From contig LCLX01000002.1 in assembly GCA_001002285.1 (NCBI GenBank), forward strand, positions 62,001 to 126,000: 64,000 bases of DNA. Direction: 5' to 3'. The notes under the pieces were generated by a model. That model saw only the letters and a program-made list of their open reading frames with translations. It did no database searches and was not told where the DNA came from. Of the stretch, positions 8,141 through 16,361 are shown in pieces (the first letter of the stretch is position 1; each line of letters opens with the position of its first letter). The translations under genes were made by a program, and so were the position numbers. Source of the DNA: Microgenomates group bacterium GW2011_GWC1_46_15. GTDB taxonomy: Bacteria > Patescibacteria > Microgenomatia > UBA1400 > UBA12028.

Positions 8141-8950
8141 CTACTTCACAATCGTTCCCCCTGAGTACAACACAAAATCTAAAACAGAGGGATTTGCTGG
8201 AATGGTCCGTGAAAGTTGAATTACCTTTGTTTCATTTCCCACCGTATTTCTTGCAGTTGATTGAATAGAGTAGTACTGCGTTGGAAGTGTCCATCCTCCG
8301 CCTTGTACGGCAATTGCGGCATCGTTATACAGTGGATGAATGTTTACAATTTTATCGTTTGTTTGCAATGCCAGTGAAACGGTATATCCATTCGTTGCGT
8401 CACCACTGACGCCGGTTGTAGAAAAGCCGTCGGTGTACGAACACGCCGCATACCGCAGATTTCTTGCTGTTGTTGTCCCGCCATTGACGTTATACACACG
8501 GATTGCGAGAGAAGGAGCATTTTTCGATTTATCCGAATCGGTACACCCCAATCCTTTTCCCCAAAGAATAGTAATTGAGTTTCCATTGACCGCGCCCGTC
8601 ACATCAATCTGCGCGACACCTCCTTCATCTACGCGTGTTTCCAGTGTGTCCTTTTTTTCGATGCTGTACGAAACATCAGACCCTTCAAGTGATAGTGTGT
8701 TGGAGTACGTCGTTTGACCACCGGGAAAAAGTGTTGAAAAATCCTGCGATAATGCGTCTTCAATACCACTTTCCGCAGCCTGGAACGTTCGGCCCCCTTC
8801 TTGTTCTTGGCGGGAAAGCGACACATCCATAACCGTCCGGGAAGTAAGCGAAGCGCCAAGCGTAAGTCCCACCGTCATGATGAGAAGAACGATAAGCGCA
8901 ACTTGTCCGCGTTGATGTTCAAACTTGTGTTCGCGTGTTTTTTGCATCAC
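8141..8950 (-). CDS. PilX-like minor pilus component
   Basis: A 269-aa protein with an N-terminal membrane helix that follows a short basic stretch (RGQVALIVLLIMTVGLTLG). The phrase TFQAAESGIEDAL is the conserved post-helix motif of PilX-type proteins. It lacks the G-F-T-x-x-E prepilin site found in the neighbouring pilins, as is common for PilX-like proteins. The rest is a Ser/Thr-rich extracellular domain. By family it should help start pilus assembly or act at the pilus tip. Confidence 0.72.
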   Translation of the reverse strand: MMQKTREHKFEHQRGQVALIVLLIMTVGLTLGASLTSRTVMDVSLSRQEQEGGRTFQAAESGIEDALSQDFSTLFPGGQTTYSNTLSLEGSDVSYSIEKKDTLETRVDEGGVAQIDVTGAVNGNSITILWGKGLGCTDSDKSKNAPSLAIRVYNVNGGTTTARNLRYAACSYTDGFSTTGVSGDATNGYTVSLALQTNDKIVNIHPLYNDAAIAVQGGGWTLPTQYYSIQSTARNTVGNETKVIQLSRTIPANPSVLDFVLYSGGTIVK

Positions 8951-9030
8951 AAAACCTCGAGATATATAGCCGCAGATTCATTGTATCGGGAATTCAAACG
9001 CTTTGCAAAACACGCTTCCAATTTTTACCG

Positions 9031-9528
9031 CTAGTAGCTCCTCAACCCTGCGCTTCCTGTAAAAACCTGTGTCACAACATCGCGCGCTTTGTCCACTGCG
9101 GGATCACCTTTGCGTAGGGTAAATGTTATTGAAACAAGTGAGACCTGCCCCGCGTCATCGTTTGTACACGTAAATGTTGGACCGCTGGTCACGGTAAGAT
9201 CCTGGCTTGTGAGGTATACACCGCTATTTGACGCAATTTTACTGTTCTCAACAAAAAACTGCGTTGTTTTGGTGTCACGGTTGCGTACAACGAGTGATGA
9301 AGCGGTACACGAATCAACGCCCGCGCCACTGCGGATCATTGTCAACATTTGTGAAAGCGCGTAGTCGCCCTGTTGTTTAACAATAATGCCAGAAGACGTT
9401 TTATCTTGTCCAACAAACAACGTAAAAAACAGGCCCGTAGCAGTGAGAAGGAGAAAACCAAAAATCGTAATCACTACAAGAAGTTCGATTAACGTAAATC
9501 CAGAACGCGTAAAAGAAGTAACCCGCAT
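9031..9528 (-). CDS. Minor pseudopilin (PilW/GspJ-like)
   Basis: A 165-aa protein with a class III prepilin leader. Cleavage should occur after Gly in RSG/FTLIELLVVITIF, with the required Glu at position +5 and a hydrophobic helix after it. The globular part is short, with two Cys that could pair (DSCTA and TFTCTND). It belongs to the run of minor pilins before pilM. PilW-like and GspJ-like are equally possible names. Confidence 0.75.
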   Translation of the reverse strand: MRVTSFTRSGFTLIELLVVITIFGFLLLTATGLFFTLFVGQDKTSSGIIVKQQGDYALSQMLTMIRSGAGVDSCTASSLVVRNRDTKTTQFFVENSKIASNSGVYLTSQDLTVTSGPTFTCTNDDAGQVSLVSITFTLRKGDPAVDKARDVVTQVFTGSAGLRSY

Positions 9529-9540
9529 ATTTTCAGCATC

Positions 9541-10023
9541 TCATTCCTGATCGGTGAGTACAAGCGTTGCTTGCACTTGGAATGTTTTCTCACCATCTTC
9601 CCAAGATGTTGTGGAAATTGCTGTTGCAGTTTGTGGAGCAGATGCGGAAAGCGTGATCTGTACAGAGCGTGTAAATATTGTGCCCGTGATAACCGTCGCA
9701 CATGACGATGAGCTTAAATTTTCAAACGCCGCGGTTGTTGCAGGAAGAGTATCTAAACAATACGTGGGCGCAACGGGATTATCCGCCTGTAAATCAGCAA
9801 AAAATGTTTCCCATCCTACTGTGTCCCGCATTTTGCGTAGCCACTCAAGCGACTCTTGTGTATATGCCGTAGCTTGATGCTGAGCTGTGCTGTATCGCTG
9901 ATTGCGAACTACCATGACTGAACTTGCAACAATCGCCACCAACGCAATCGAGATCACCGCAATTGCGATAATAACCTCGATTAAGGTCGAGCCCCGCTTA
10001 GAATGATGTAATGCCTGTTTCAT
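9541..10023 (-). CDS. Minor pseudopilin (PilV/GspI-like)
   Basis: A 160-aa protein with prepilin cleavage site KRG/STLIEVIIAIAVISIA. Ser replaces the usual Phe at +1, which PilV-type proteins tolerate. The ATG at 10023 was chosen over one further upstream because it gives a leader of normal length (about ten residues). The start lies inside the end of the preceding gene (26-nt overlap), pointing to translational coupling. Confidence 0.75.
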   Translation of the reverse strand: MKQALHHSKRGSTLIEVIIAIAVISIALVAIVASSVMVVRNQRYSTAQHQATAYTQESLEWLRKMRDTVGWETFFADLQADNPVAPTYCLDTLPATTAAFENLSSSSCATVITGTIFTRSVQITLSASAPQTATAISTTSWEDGEKTFQVQATLVLTDQE

Positions 10024-10552
10024 AGACAACTCCACTGGCGGAAACTGAAATTGTGTACCGGTATCCTCCAGATACGACATTGTTTTGTACCGCTACGTTT
10101 GTTCCTGCTGCAGCCGCACCCACAACCCCACTCGACAGTACAGGGAACAAAAAATTAAATGATTGCTGAATGACCACGCCCATTGCCAATGTGATTGTTG
10201 AAACCGTTCCTGCATCCGCGCCATCACACACAACACGCAAGTCATATGTGGAAGCGTTAGCGGTGCCAATCACTCTGTATCCATCCAATTGGGTGCATCC
10301 CGCGGTTGGTTTGTCCCCAACACGTGCCCGTGTTTGCGCAGTCCGCAGGGTTGATGCCAAAATTTTTCCATCCTGAATCACGATTTGGCGCGTGTTGTAC
10401 TTGTTGTATCCTGCAATACTCCCACCAACAAGCAGGCTCATCACGGAGATTGCGATGAGCATCTCGATCAAAGTAAAACCGTTTGCGTTAGATAGTGCGC
10501 TCGATATTTTTTCAGATACGCGATGAAAGAAAGATAAAAGGGCAGGGGTCAT
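9998..10552 (-). CDS. Pseudopilin (GspH/FimT-like)
   Basis: A 184-aa protein with a long leader of about 24 residues and a prepilin site ANG/FTLIEMLIAISVMSLLVGG. The later segment LASTLRTAQTRARVGDKP, with a helix rich in Arg and Ala after the membrane part, is typical of GspH/FimT. It shows one Cys pair (GCTQLD and VVCDG). It probably primes pilus assembly with the other minor pilins. Confidence 0.75.
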   Translation of the reverse strand: MTPALLSFFHRVSEKISSALSNANGFTLIEMLIAISVMSLLVGGSIAGYNKYNTRQIVIQDGKILASTLRTAQTRARVGDKPTAGCTQLDGYRVIGTANASTYDLRVVCDGADAGTVSTITLAMGVVIQQSFNFLFPVLSSGVVGAAAAGTNVAVQNNVVSGGYRYTISVSASGVVYETGITSF

Positions 10553-10555
10553 ACA

Positions 10556-10984
10556 TTATGGGTTATTTAAGCAGTACGATGCTGGTGTTCCAGTTCCTTC
10601 CAGTGTGGCACAAATCTGGTACGTTTTCCCGCTGTCAGACGTTGTGTACACATAGGTATACGGCGCCTGATTTTTTGGATCGGTCAAGGTGGGAGAACTC
10701 AAGTAGCCATTTGTGTTGAGTGTTGTGACGACCGCATCCCATGGGCTTGCCGAAGACGTGTAGTATGTCCCGCCAGATACTGCGCTGTCCGACCGGTAGA
10801 GTTCTAACGCCGAGCGCATCTGTTCGAGATCACCTTTGCGCTTGCCATCACGCGCGCGCCGGTTGGCCGAAGCGTAGCTCACCATGCCAACCGCTGCCAA
10901 CACCGCCAAAATGGTTGCGGCAACGAGCAACTCAATCATGGTGAATCCAAGACGCGACATAAACGATGAATGTTTTTTTTGCAT
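10556..10984 (-). CDS. Type IV pilin-like protein, 142 aa
   Basis: Prepilin site LG/FTMIELLVAATILAVLA with Glu at +5. After the helix comes RRARDGKRKGDLEQMRSALELY, the pattern of small major pilins and competence-type (ComGC/GspG) pseudopilins. The C-terminus has a Cys pair (YQICATL and SYCLNNP) that may close the characteristic D-region loop. It is 4 nt from the next gene in the operon. Confidence 0.82.
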   Translation of the reverse strand: MQKKHSSFMSRLGFTMIELLVAATILAVLAAVGMVSYASANRRARDGKRKGDLEQMRSALELYRSDSAVSGGTYYTSSASPWDAVVTTLNTNGYLSSPTLTDPKNQAPYTYVYTTSDSGKTYQICATLEGTGTPASYCLNNP

Positions 10985-10988
10985 ACTC

Positions 10989-11468
10989 TTACTGTTGATT
11001 CTTCACACAAAAATACGGGTACGCGCCATTTCCATCTGCCACGCCAAGCCCGCTACACGTTGCGTCTGCCGCAGTACCGCTGTTTCCTGTACCCGACTCC
11101 AACTTCGAACAAAAACAAAATGTTGCAGCATCACATGACGTTGTGTACACCTGGCCGCTTGACGTTGAGTTCTGTGGGTCTGTTGGCCACCCACCTGGTG
11201 CGTATGTGGTGATCGATGAAGATGAACAATTGGGTGGGTATGCTGAGTTATTTACTGGATCCGCATAGTACTGCTCATATGCCGCTTGTATCGCGCGCAT
11301 ATCACCGCGCCGCCGGGCATCGCGGGCTTTTTTCTGCGCGGTACTATAACTCACCGCGCTCAAGCCAACCAAGATTGCAATAATAGAAATAACAACAAGC
11401 AGTTCAAGAAGAGAAAATCCTTTTTTTGACGCGTCCGTGAGTCTGCGTACCATGGAGAGTCTTTTCAT
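10989..11468 (-). CDS. Type IV pilin-like protein, 159 aa
   Basis: Prepilin site KKG/FSLLELLVVISIIAILVGL, followed by KKARDARRRGDMRAIQAAYEQYY, again a GspG/PilA-like stalk. It has six or seven Cys in the globular domain, more than its neighbours, including CFCSK. It is closely similar in plan to the 142-aa pilin next to it, so the two are likely tandem paralogues. A near-perfect promoter lies directly before the ATG, so this gene and those after it can be transcribed apart from pilB-pilD. Confidence 0.82.
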   Translation of the reverse strand: MKRLSMVRRLTDASKKGFSLLELLVVISIIAILVGLSAVSYSTAQKKARDARRRGDMRAIQAAYEQYYADPVNNSAYPPNCSSSSITTYAPGGWPTDPQNSTSSGQVYTTSCDAATFCFCSKLESGTGNSGTAADATCSGLGVADGNGAYPYFCVKNQQ

Positions 11469-11474
11469 GTTTTA

Positions 11475-11503
11475 AGTATGACTTGATCAACAATGGGTGT
11501 CAA
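11475..11503 (-). promoter_or_regulatory. Internal pilin promoter, leaderless type
   Basis: On the minus strand there is TTGACA (11498-11503), a 17-bp spacer and CATACT (11475-11480). The pilin ATG at 11468 follows after six bases. The -35 box matches consensus exactly. Confidence 0.65.
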
Positions 11504-11525
11504 TAAAAATATGTGTACAGGCGCG

Positions 11526-12449
11526 TTACTGCACAATAACCGTTATTTGTGTTCCACGGGATGTGGGTGATGATATGCCGCGGTCGTCAGTTGCATTCAA
11601 GACAGCGCGGAATGTACACGAGCTCCCGGCACACGTATATTCATGTGTGAACGTTCCCTGGAGTTCTGCTGACGTCTCTTGTTTTCCATCACCAAAATCA
11701 ATCTGGACTTCTCCAGGCTTGCCTGTAGAAAGACCGATCGCATAGGAAAAAGTTACAACGCGGGCGGACTGCGGGACAACAACCGTTTGCGTGGCTGGAT
11801 CGGAGGGGGGATCGGTACGGAATGCGAGAACGGTCGGCCGGTCAGAACACTGGGCAAAACAGGAAGTTGGGCAGTCAATGGCACGCGTTCCGGGGCTGCT
11901 GCCGGAAGGTACTCCGGTAATGCTATCGCAACATGTGTAGCCCCAACCAGAACACGAGGTGGCGGGGGATTGTGAAGTGAGTGCTGTCGAGGAAGAACTC
12001 GTTGTTTGGCGTGTGTACTCAACGGCAAATGTGTGTTTGCGTCCAAAAATATCGATCTGAAAATTTCCTTTATATGAAGTTTCTGTGGATAAAAACACAC
12101 CAGAACTTCCCGGAACTTTGGTTGCAAACTGGGGAAGCGTGCGGGACCGAATCAGGAGGGGGTCGCGGTCGTGGAATGAACAAATTGCTTCTACGTTGTA
12201 CGTTGTGCTATCAATAAACCGTAGTTGTATTCCCGCGAGTGAACTCGAACCAGTAACGTCAGTAAACTTTTGCAAACACTGCTCTCTATATGTGTTGCTT
12301 TCTTTCACGAGAAGCTTGATAAACGAAAGATCCTGCTCAACAGCAAACACCGTGTACACAAGTATGGCCTCACGGAACAAAAGAAAAAGCGCGATACTTC
12401 CGAGTACTGCACCGATAATATATTTGAAGAAAAGGACAAGTGTTCTCAT
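11526..12449 (-). CDS. Membrane-anchored PKD-domain protein in the pilus operon
   Basis: A 307-aa protein with one N-terminal membrane segment (about residues 8-30) and a large outside part. Residues about 165-200 form a Cys-rich module with eight Cys (SCSGWGYTCCDS, then DCPTSCFAQCSD). The C-terminal 90 residues are PKD-like, with QIDFGDGKQ, then FTHEYTC and NATDDRG, the Ig-like fold found in adhesins. It sits between pilD and two pilins with 5 nt to pilD, so it is probably a pilus-associated surface protein or adhesin. I know no named homologue. Confidence 0.7.
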   Translation of the reverse strand: MRTLVLFFKYIIGAVLGSIALFLLFREAILVYTVFAVEQDLSFIKLLVKESNTYREQCLQKFTDVTGSSSLAGIQLRFIDSTTYNVEAICSFHDRDPLLIRSRTLPQFATKVPGSSGVFLSTETSYKGNFQIDIFGRKHTFAVEYTRQTTSSSSTALTSQSPATSCSGWGYTCCDSITGVPSGSSPGTRAIDCPTSCFAQCSDRPTVLAFRTDPPSDPATQTVVVPQSARVVTFSYAIGLSTGKPGEVQIDFGDGKQETSAELQGTFTHEYTCAGSSCTFRAVLNATDDRGISSPTSRGTQITVIVQ

Positions 12450-12453
12450 TGTG

Positions 12454-13257
12454 TTACGTCAGTAAAGACACATACCATTGTACAATGTGGTCGCTGAATA
12501 ACAACGCGAGTACACCGCCTAAAACAAGAAACGGACCGAATGGAATGGTTTGACCGAATTTTTTCTTTCCCCCAGCAATGAGGAGAAGACCGGTGACTGC
12601 GCCAAGAATATCCGCCAAAAACACCGCAACAAGAATGGCTGGCCACCCCACAATCAATCCAAGCGGAAGCACAAACTTCACATCACCAAGCCCCAGACCA
12701 CGTTTTTTCGTGATCCACCATAAAAAGAGAAAAAACACCGTCATTGCCATAGCCGCGAGAAGTGAAAACAGCAAATCAATCGGACGCATGATGCTCATAC
12801 CCGTAAGTGCCAATCGGTATGCAATTCCTAGCGCAGTCAAGCCATATACTGCGCCGTTTGGAATAATGCCGTAGAGAAAATCGGCAAAAAACACCACAAG
12901 AAAACCGATACCGACGAGGAGCCAGAAAGCGGGCTGAAGAATGGTGAACGGTTGAGTAGAGAGTTTGAACACCGCCGCGCCGATGACATACCACCACACG
13001 AATAACGCCCCCGTCATTCCTTCAATAACAGGATAACTCCATGAAATTTGCTTCCCACAGTTCCGGCACCGTCCTCGTAACAGGAAAAATGAAATGAGCG
13101 GAATGTTGTCATACCACCGGATTGTTTTGCGGCACTTGGGGCATTTTGACCGGCCATAAATAAACGAGTCTCCATGAACCGACCGATCAATGATCACGCC
13201 AAGAAAACTTCCAATGATGAGTCCGAATAAAAAAAGAAAGAGAGAGAACGAAAGCAT
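12454..13257 (-). CDS. pilD: Prepilin peptidase (leader peptidase / methyltransferase)
   Basis: A 267-aa polytopic aspartic protease that cuts the leader from prepilins and N-methylates the new end. The N-terminal domain has two C-x2-C pairs (CPKCRKTIRWYDNIPLISF and RCRNCG), a zinc site of the methyltransferase half. The catalytic Asp residues are in DFLYGIIPN and in the GLGDVKF motif (the G-x-G-D signature). Seven or so membrane segments follow. All the pilins of this operon carry matching cleavage sites. Confidence 0.92.
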   Translation of the reverse strand: MLSFSLFLFLFGLIIGSFLGVIIDRSVHGDSFIYGRSKCPKCRKTIRWYDNIPLISFFLLRGRCRNCGKQISWSYPVIEGMTGALFVWWYVIGAAVFKLSTQPFTILQPAFWLLVGIGFLVVFFADFLYGIIPNGAVYGLTALGIAYRLALTGMSIMRPIDLLFSLLAAMAMTVFFLFLWWITKKRGLGLGDVKFVLPLGLIVGWPAILVAVFLADILGAVTGLLLIAGGKKKFGQTIPFGPFLVLGGVLALLFSDHIVQWYVSLLT

Positions 13258-13307
13258 ACCGCTAGTTTACCTGAAGATGACGCATATGACCAGTGTCGAG
13301 AAGAAAA

Positions 13308-14003
13308 TTACGGGAGACAGATGAGCTCGTTCTTTAATGCGCTCTGGGTGTAGGTTGCTGTACCAATTGTCCCTGTTCCCGGACATGCGGCAACTGCCAC
13401 AGTGCTCGCCGCGCCGCCCCATCCTGTCACAATATTTGCATCCTTACACGCATTCACTGCTTCGGATTGAAACGCTTTTGCCGAAGGTTTGAAACATCCA
13501 AACATCGTTGCATCGGTGCCAATACCCTTGTACACATACACTGCATACGTTGTTTGTGCCTTCACTCTGTTTGTAAACGCTGCCTTAACTTCGGATGTCC
13601 CCGTCAAAGCATCCATCCACGCTCCGCCAGTCGAGTCGAGTTTACACATCCCTATGCCTGGAGCAGTTCCATTTGCTGTACACACTGACGTAAAACTCGC
13701 GTCCGTTGGAAACTCCGTCGCCGGATCTGCTGTTGTGGTTGTAAACGTGCCACACGTTGCACCAGTTCCACACGCATACGTTGAATCATTCCACGGATAT
13801 TTTTCTTGTGTCGCAAAAAAGCGATCCACCGCGTTAATTAGTTGCGCGGCGTCGGAACGTGTCCGCGTGTCACGGCCTTTGTTAATTTGTTCAATGGGGT
13901 TAATTGAGGAGAGGACCGCAACCGCAAGGACACCGATGACGGCAATTACAACAAGCAACTCGATCATCGTGAAACCGGCCTGGGCAAACAGTCTTTTCAA
14001 CAT
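13308..14003 (-). CDS. Type IV pilin, probable major pilin, 231 aa
   Basis: Prepilin site QAG/FTMIELLVVIAVIGVLAVA with Glu at +5, then a stalk helix and a globular domain of about 190 residues with three or more Cys pairs. It is the largest of the pilins and has the strongest private promoter, which argues that it is the main subunit. This is inference. The ATG at 14003 is used because it follows the -10 box by seven bases and gives a short basic leader (MLKRLFAQAG). Confidence 0.82.
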   Translation of the reverse strand: MLKRLFAQAGFTMIELLVVIAVIGVLAVAVLSSINPIEQINKGRDTRTRSDAAQLINAVDRFFATQEKYPWNDSTYACGTGATCGTFTTTTADPATEFPTDASFTSVCTANGTAPGIGMCKLDSTGGAWMDALTGTSEVKAAFTNRVKAQTTYAVYVYKGIGTDATMFGCFKPSAKAFQSEAVNACKDANIVTGWGGAASTVAVAACPGTGTIGTATYTQSALKNELICLP

Positions 14004-14010
14004 ATAGTTT

Positions 14011-14040
14011 ACTGTACACACCTTAGAACTGGCTTGTCAA
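14011..14040 (-). promoter_or_regulatory. Strong pilin promoter inside the end of pilC, leaderless type
   Basis: Minus-strand TTGACA (14035-14040), an 18-bp spacer and TACAGT (14011-14016), with the pilin ATG seven bases later. The -35 box lies in the last codons of pilC. This would let the pilin be made in excess over the assembly proteins. Confidence 0.7.
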
Positions 14041-15225
14041 GTTATAAATCGGCATCACGATTGCGATCATTAAAAAACCAACACCAATTCCAAGAAACAC
14101 CATAATGAGTGGTTCAAGCGCGGTGGATAAATTTTTGACTGCCTGCTCACTTTCAGTTTCAAAATAACTGGACACTTTTAACAACACTTCATCCAGTTTT
14201 CCCGTTTCCTCACCAACCGATGCCATTTGACTCACAAGCGGAGGAAACAACTCGCGCCGTGATAGTGCTTCTGCGAACGACACACCTTTTTCCACATCGC
14301 CCGCAACATCTTTAAGCGCTAGCCGGTACATTGCATTGTCCAACGACTCTCCAACAATCTGTAACGTTGAAAGGAGAGAAACACCAGCGCCAAGCAATAA
14401 TGAGACTGTACGCGTAAAATCGGCCATCATCACTTTCACTTTGAGTGTTCCAAATACCGGAACTTTGAGAATCCACCCATCAATCATCTGCTCACCGTAT
14501 GGCGTTTTTTTCCACCGCTTTAATCCATATATTGTTCCGCCAATCGTCAATACCATGCCGTACCAATACTTTGTAAAAAAGTTCGACATCGAGATCAGCG
14601 CTTTTGTCACACCGGGAAGTTCTGCTCCAAAATCTTGATACATCGCGGTTAACTTTGGAATTACAAACACCATCATGACGATCGTAACCGCCACCATCGC
14701 CGTTATGACAATCACGGGGTACACAAGGGCACCCTTGGTTTTTGACGCGAACTCGCTCTGTTTTTCCAAGCTATCGGCAAGCCGTTTCAAAATTTGATCC
14801 AACACACCGGCCGCCTCACCAGACCGGACAAGCGCAATATATACTTTAGAAAAAAGGTTCGACTGTTTTTTAAGCGCATCAGCAAACGAAGAGCCTCCTT
14901 CAACGTCACGTCGCAACGCAGAAATCACTTTTTGCATCACAAGACGGCTTTGCTGTTCCAGAATCGCAAACGCTTCTGTTAACGTGAGTCCCGCCGTCAC
15001 CATGGTGGACAGTTGGCGGGTAAATCCCACAATATCTTTTGGCGTAACATGATCGAGCGCGGTTTGCAGGCTTTTAAACAACGCGCCCGAGGCTTCTTCA
15101 ACGCTGATAATGAAAAATCCTTTTTCTTTGAGGAGCGCGGCGGCCTGCGCGCCATTTTGCGCCTCAACTTTTCCTTTTGCGGTTTCCCCTGATTGAAGTT
15201 TCACTTTATACGTGAATATTGGCAT
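14023..15225 (-). CDS. pilC: Type IV pilus inner-membrane platform protein PilC
   Basis: A 400-aa member of the PilC/GspF family, made of two similar cytoplasmic helical domains (FTRQLSTMVTAGLTLTEAF near residue 68 and FTRTVSLLLGAGVSLLSTL near residue 270), each followed by membrane segments. The end GIGVGFLMIAIVMPIYNL is the usual last membrane helix. The protein couples the PilB/PilT motors to pilin polymerisation. It lies 28 nt after pilT. Confidence 0.93.
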   Translation of the reverse strand: MPIFTYKVKLQSGETAKGKVEAQNGAQAAALLKEKGFFIISVEEASGALFKSLQTALDHVTPKDIVGFTRQLSTMVTAGLTLTEAFAILEQQSRLVMQKVISALRRDVEGGSSFADALKKQSNLFSKVYIALVRSGEAAGVLDQILKRLADSLEKQSEFASKTKGALVYPVIVITAMVAVTIVMMVFVIPKLTAMYQDFGAELPGVTKALISMSNFFTKYWYGMVLTIGGTIYGLKRWKKTPYGEQMIDGWILKVPVFGTLKVKVMMADFTRTVSLLLGAGVSLLSTLQIVGESLDNAMYRLALKDVAGDVEKGVSFAEALSRRELFPPLVSQMASVGEETGKLDEVLLKVSSYFETESEQAVKNLSTALEPLIMVFLGIGVGFLMIAIVMPIYNLTSQF

Positions 15226-15253
15226 AAGAAAGTATCCCGCTGGTTTACCCGAT

Positions 15254-16327
15254 TTACTGGCCCACAGTCTTTCCTGTTCCCATAAACTTTGCGAGGTCGT
15301 CCTGCTTCATCGCGTACTCCTGCGCTTTTTCAAGTGTAATTTGGCCGGACTGCACAAGTTGTGCGAGGCTTGATTCAAGACTCATCATGCCAAACTCCAA
15401 GGAGGTTTGAATGACGTTATCAAGCTGGAATGCTTTGCCTTCGCGGATCAAGTTACGCACCGCCGATGTCGCGACCAGTATTTCTGTTGCGACAGACCGT
15501 CCTCCCTGCAAGTTAGGAAGAAGGCGCTGAGACACCACGGCTTGCAACGACATAGCAAGCTGGCTGCGGACCTGCGCCTGCTGTGTTGCCGGGAACACGT
15601 CAATAATACGGTCAATGGTTTGTGCTGCAGAGTTTGTGTGGAGCGTGGTAAACACTAAGTGGCCGGTTTCCGCCACCGTAAGCGTTGCCGCGATTGTTTC
15701 GTAGTCGCGCATCTCACCCACAAGCACGACGTCGGGATCTTCGCGGAGCGCGGACTTGAGCGCAACTTCCCAACTGTGCGTATCCGCGTGGAGTTCGCGC
15801 TGAGATACCATGGACTTCGCGGGAGGATACACAAACTCGATTGGATCTTCAATGGTTAAAATGTTTTCTGAGCGTGTTTGATTAATTTCATCAATCATCG
15901 CGGCCAATGTTGAGGATTTTCCGTGACCCGTGGGACCCACGATGAGCACGAGCCCTTGCCGGAGCTTTGTGAGTTCGTGGCAAATGGCCGGTAAGTGTAA
16001 CTCTTCAATCGTTTTGATTTTTGATGGAATAAGCCGGAGCGCGGCGGCCAATACGCCTCTTTGGTGGTACACGTTGATGCGGAAGCGACCTTCTTTGCCG
16101 TATTGGTACGACAAGTCCACTTCCATGTTTACTTTGAGTTGCTCTTTTTGCTCGGGAGCGAGAAGGGGATCAATAAGATTCTGCATTTCCTCATTCGACA
16201 ACGCGGGAAGCTGCGGAATCGCCATCAGCACTCCGTGCATGCGCAGCGTGGGCGGCATACTCGCAATCAAGTGCAAGTCCGATGCGCCTTGCTGAACAAC
16301 ATAGCCAAGAAGTGTTTGTATATCCAT
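15254..16327 (-). CDS. pilT: Twitching motility retraction ATPase PilT
   Basis: A 357-aa hexameric secretion ATPase. Visible motifs are Walker A (VGPTGHGKSSTLAAMID), the Asp box (ILTIEDPIEFVY), Walker B (DPDVVLVGEMRDYETI) and the His box (GHLVFTTLHTNSA). The N-terminus (LHLIASMPPTLRMHG) and the length are those of PilT and not PilB. The presence of both motors indicates pili that can be retracted. Confidence 0.93.
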   Translation of the reverse strand: MDIQTLLGYVVQQGASDLHLIASMPPTLRMHGVLMAIPQLPALSNEEMQNLIDPLLAPEQKEQLKVNMEVDLSYQYGKEGRFRINVYHQRGVLAAALRLIPSKIKTIEELHLPAICHELTKLRQGLVLIVGPTGHGKSSTLAAMIDEINQTRSENILTIEDPIEFVYPPAKSMVSQRELHADTHSWEVALKSALREDPDVVLVGEMRDYETIAATLTVAETGHLVFTTLHTNSAAQTIDRIIDVFPATQQAQVRSQLAMSLQAVVSQRLLPNLQGGRSVATEILVATSAVRNLIREGKAFQLDNVIQTSLEFGMMSLESSLAQLVQSGQITLEKAQEYAMKQDDLAKFMGTGKTVGQ

Positions 16328-16361
16328 AATTTTCCTTTACAACGCAGACTTCCGTTACATT

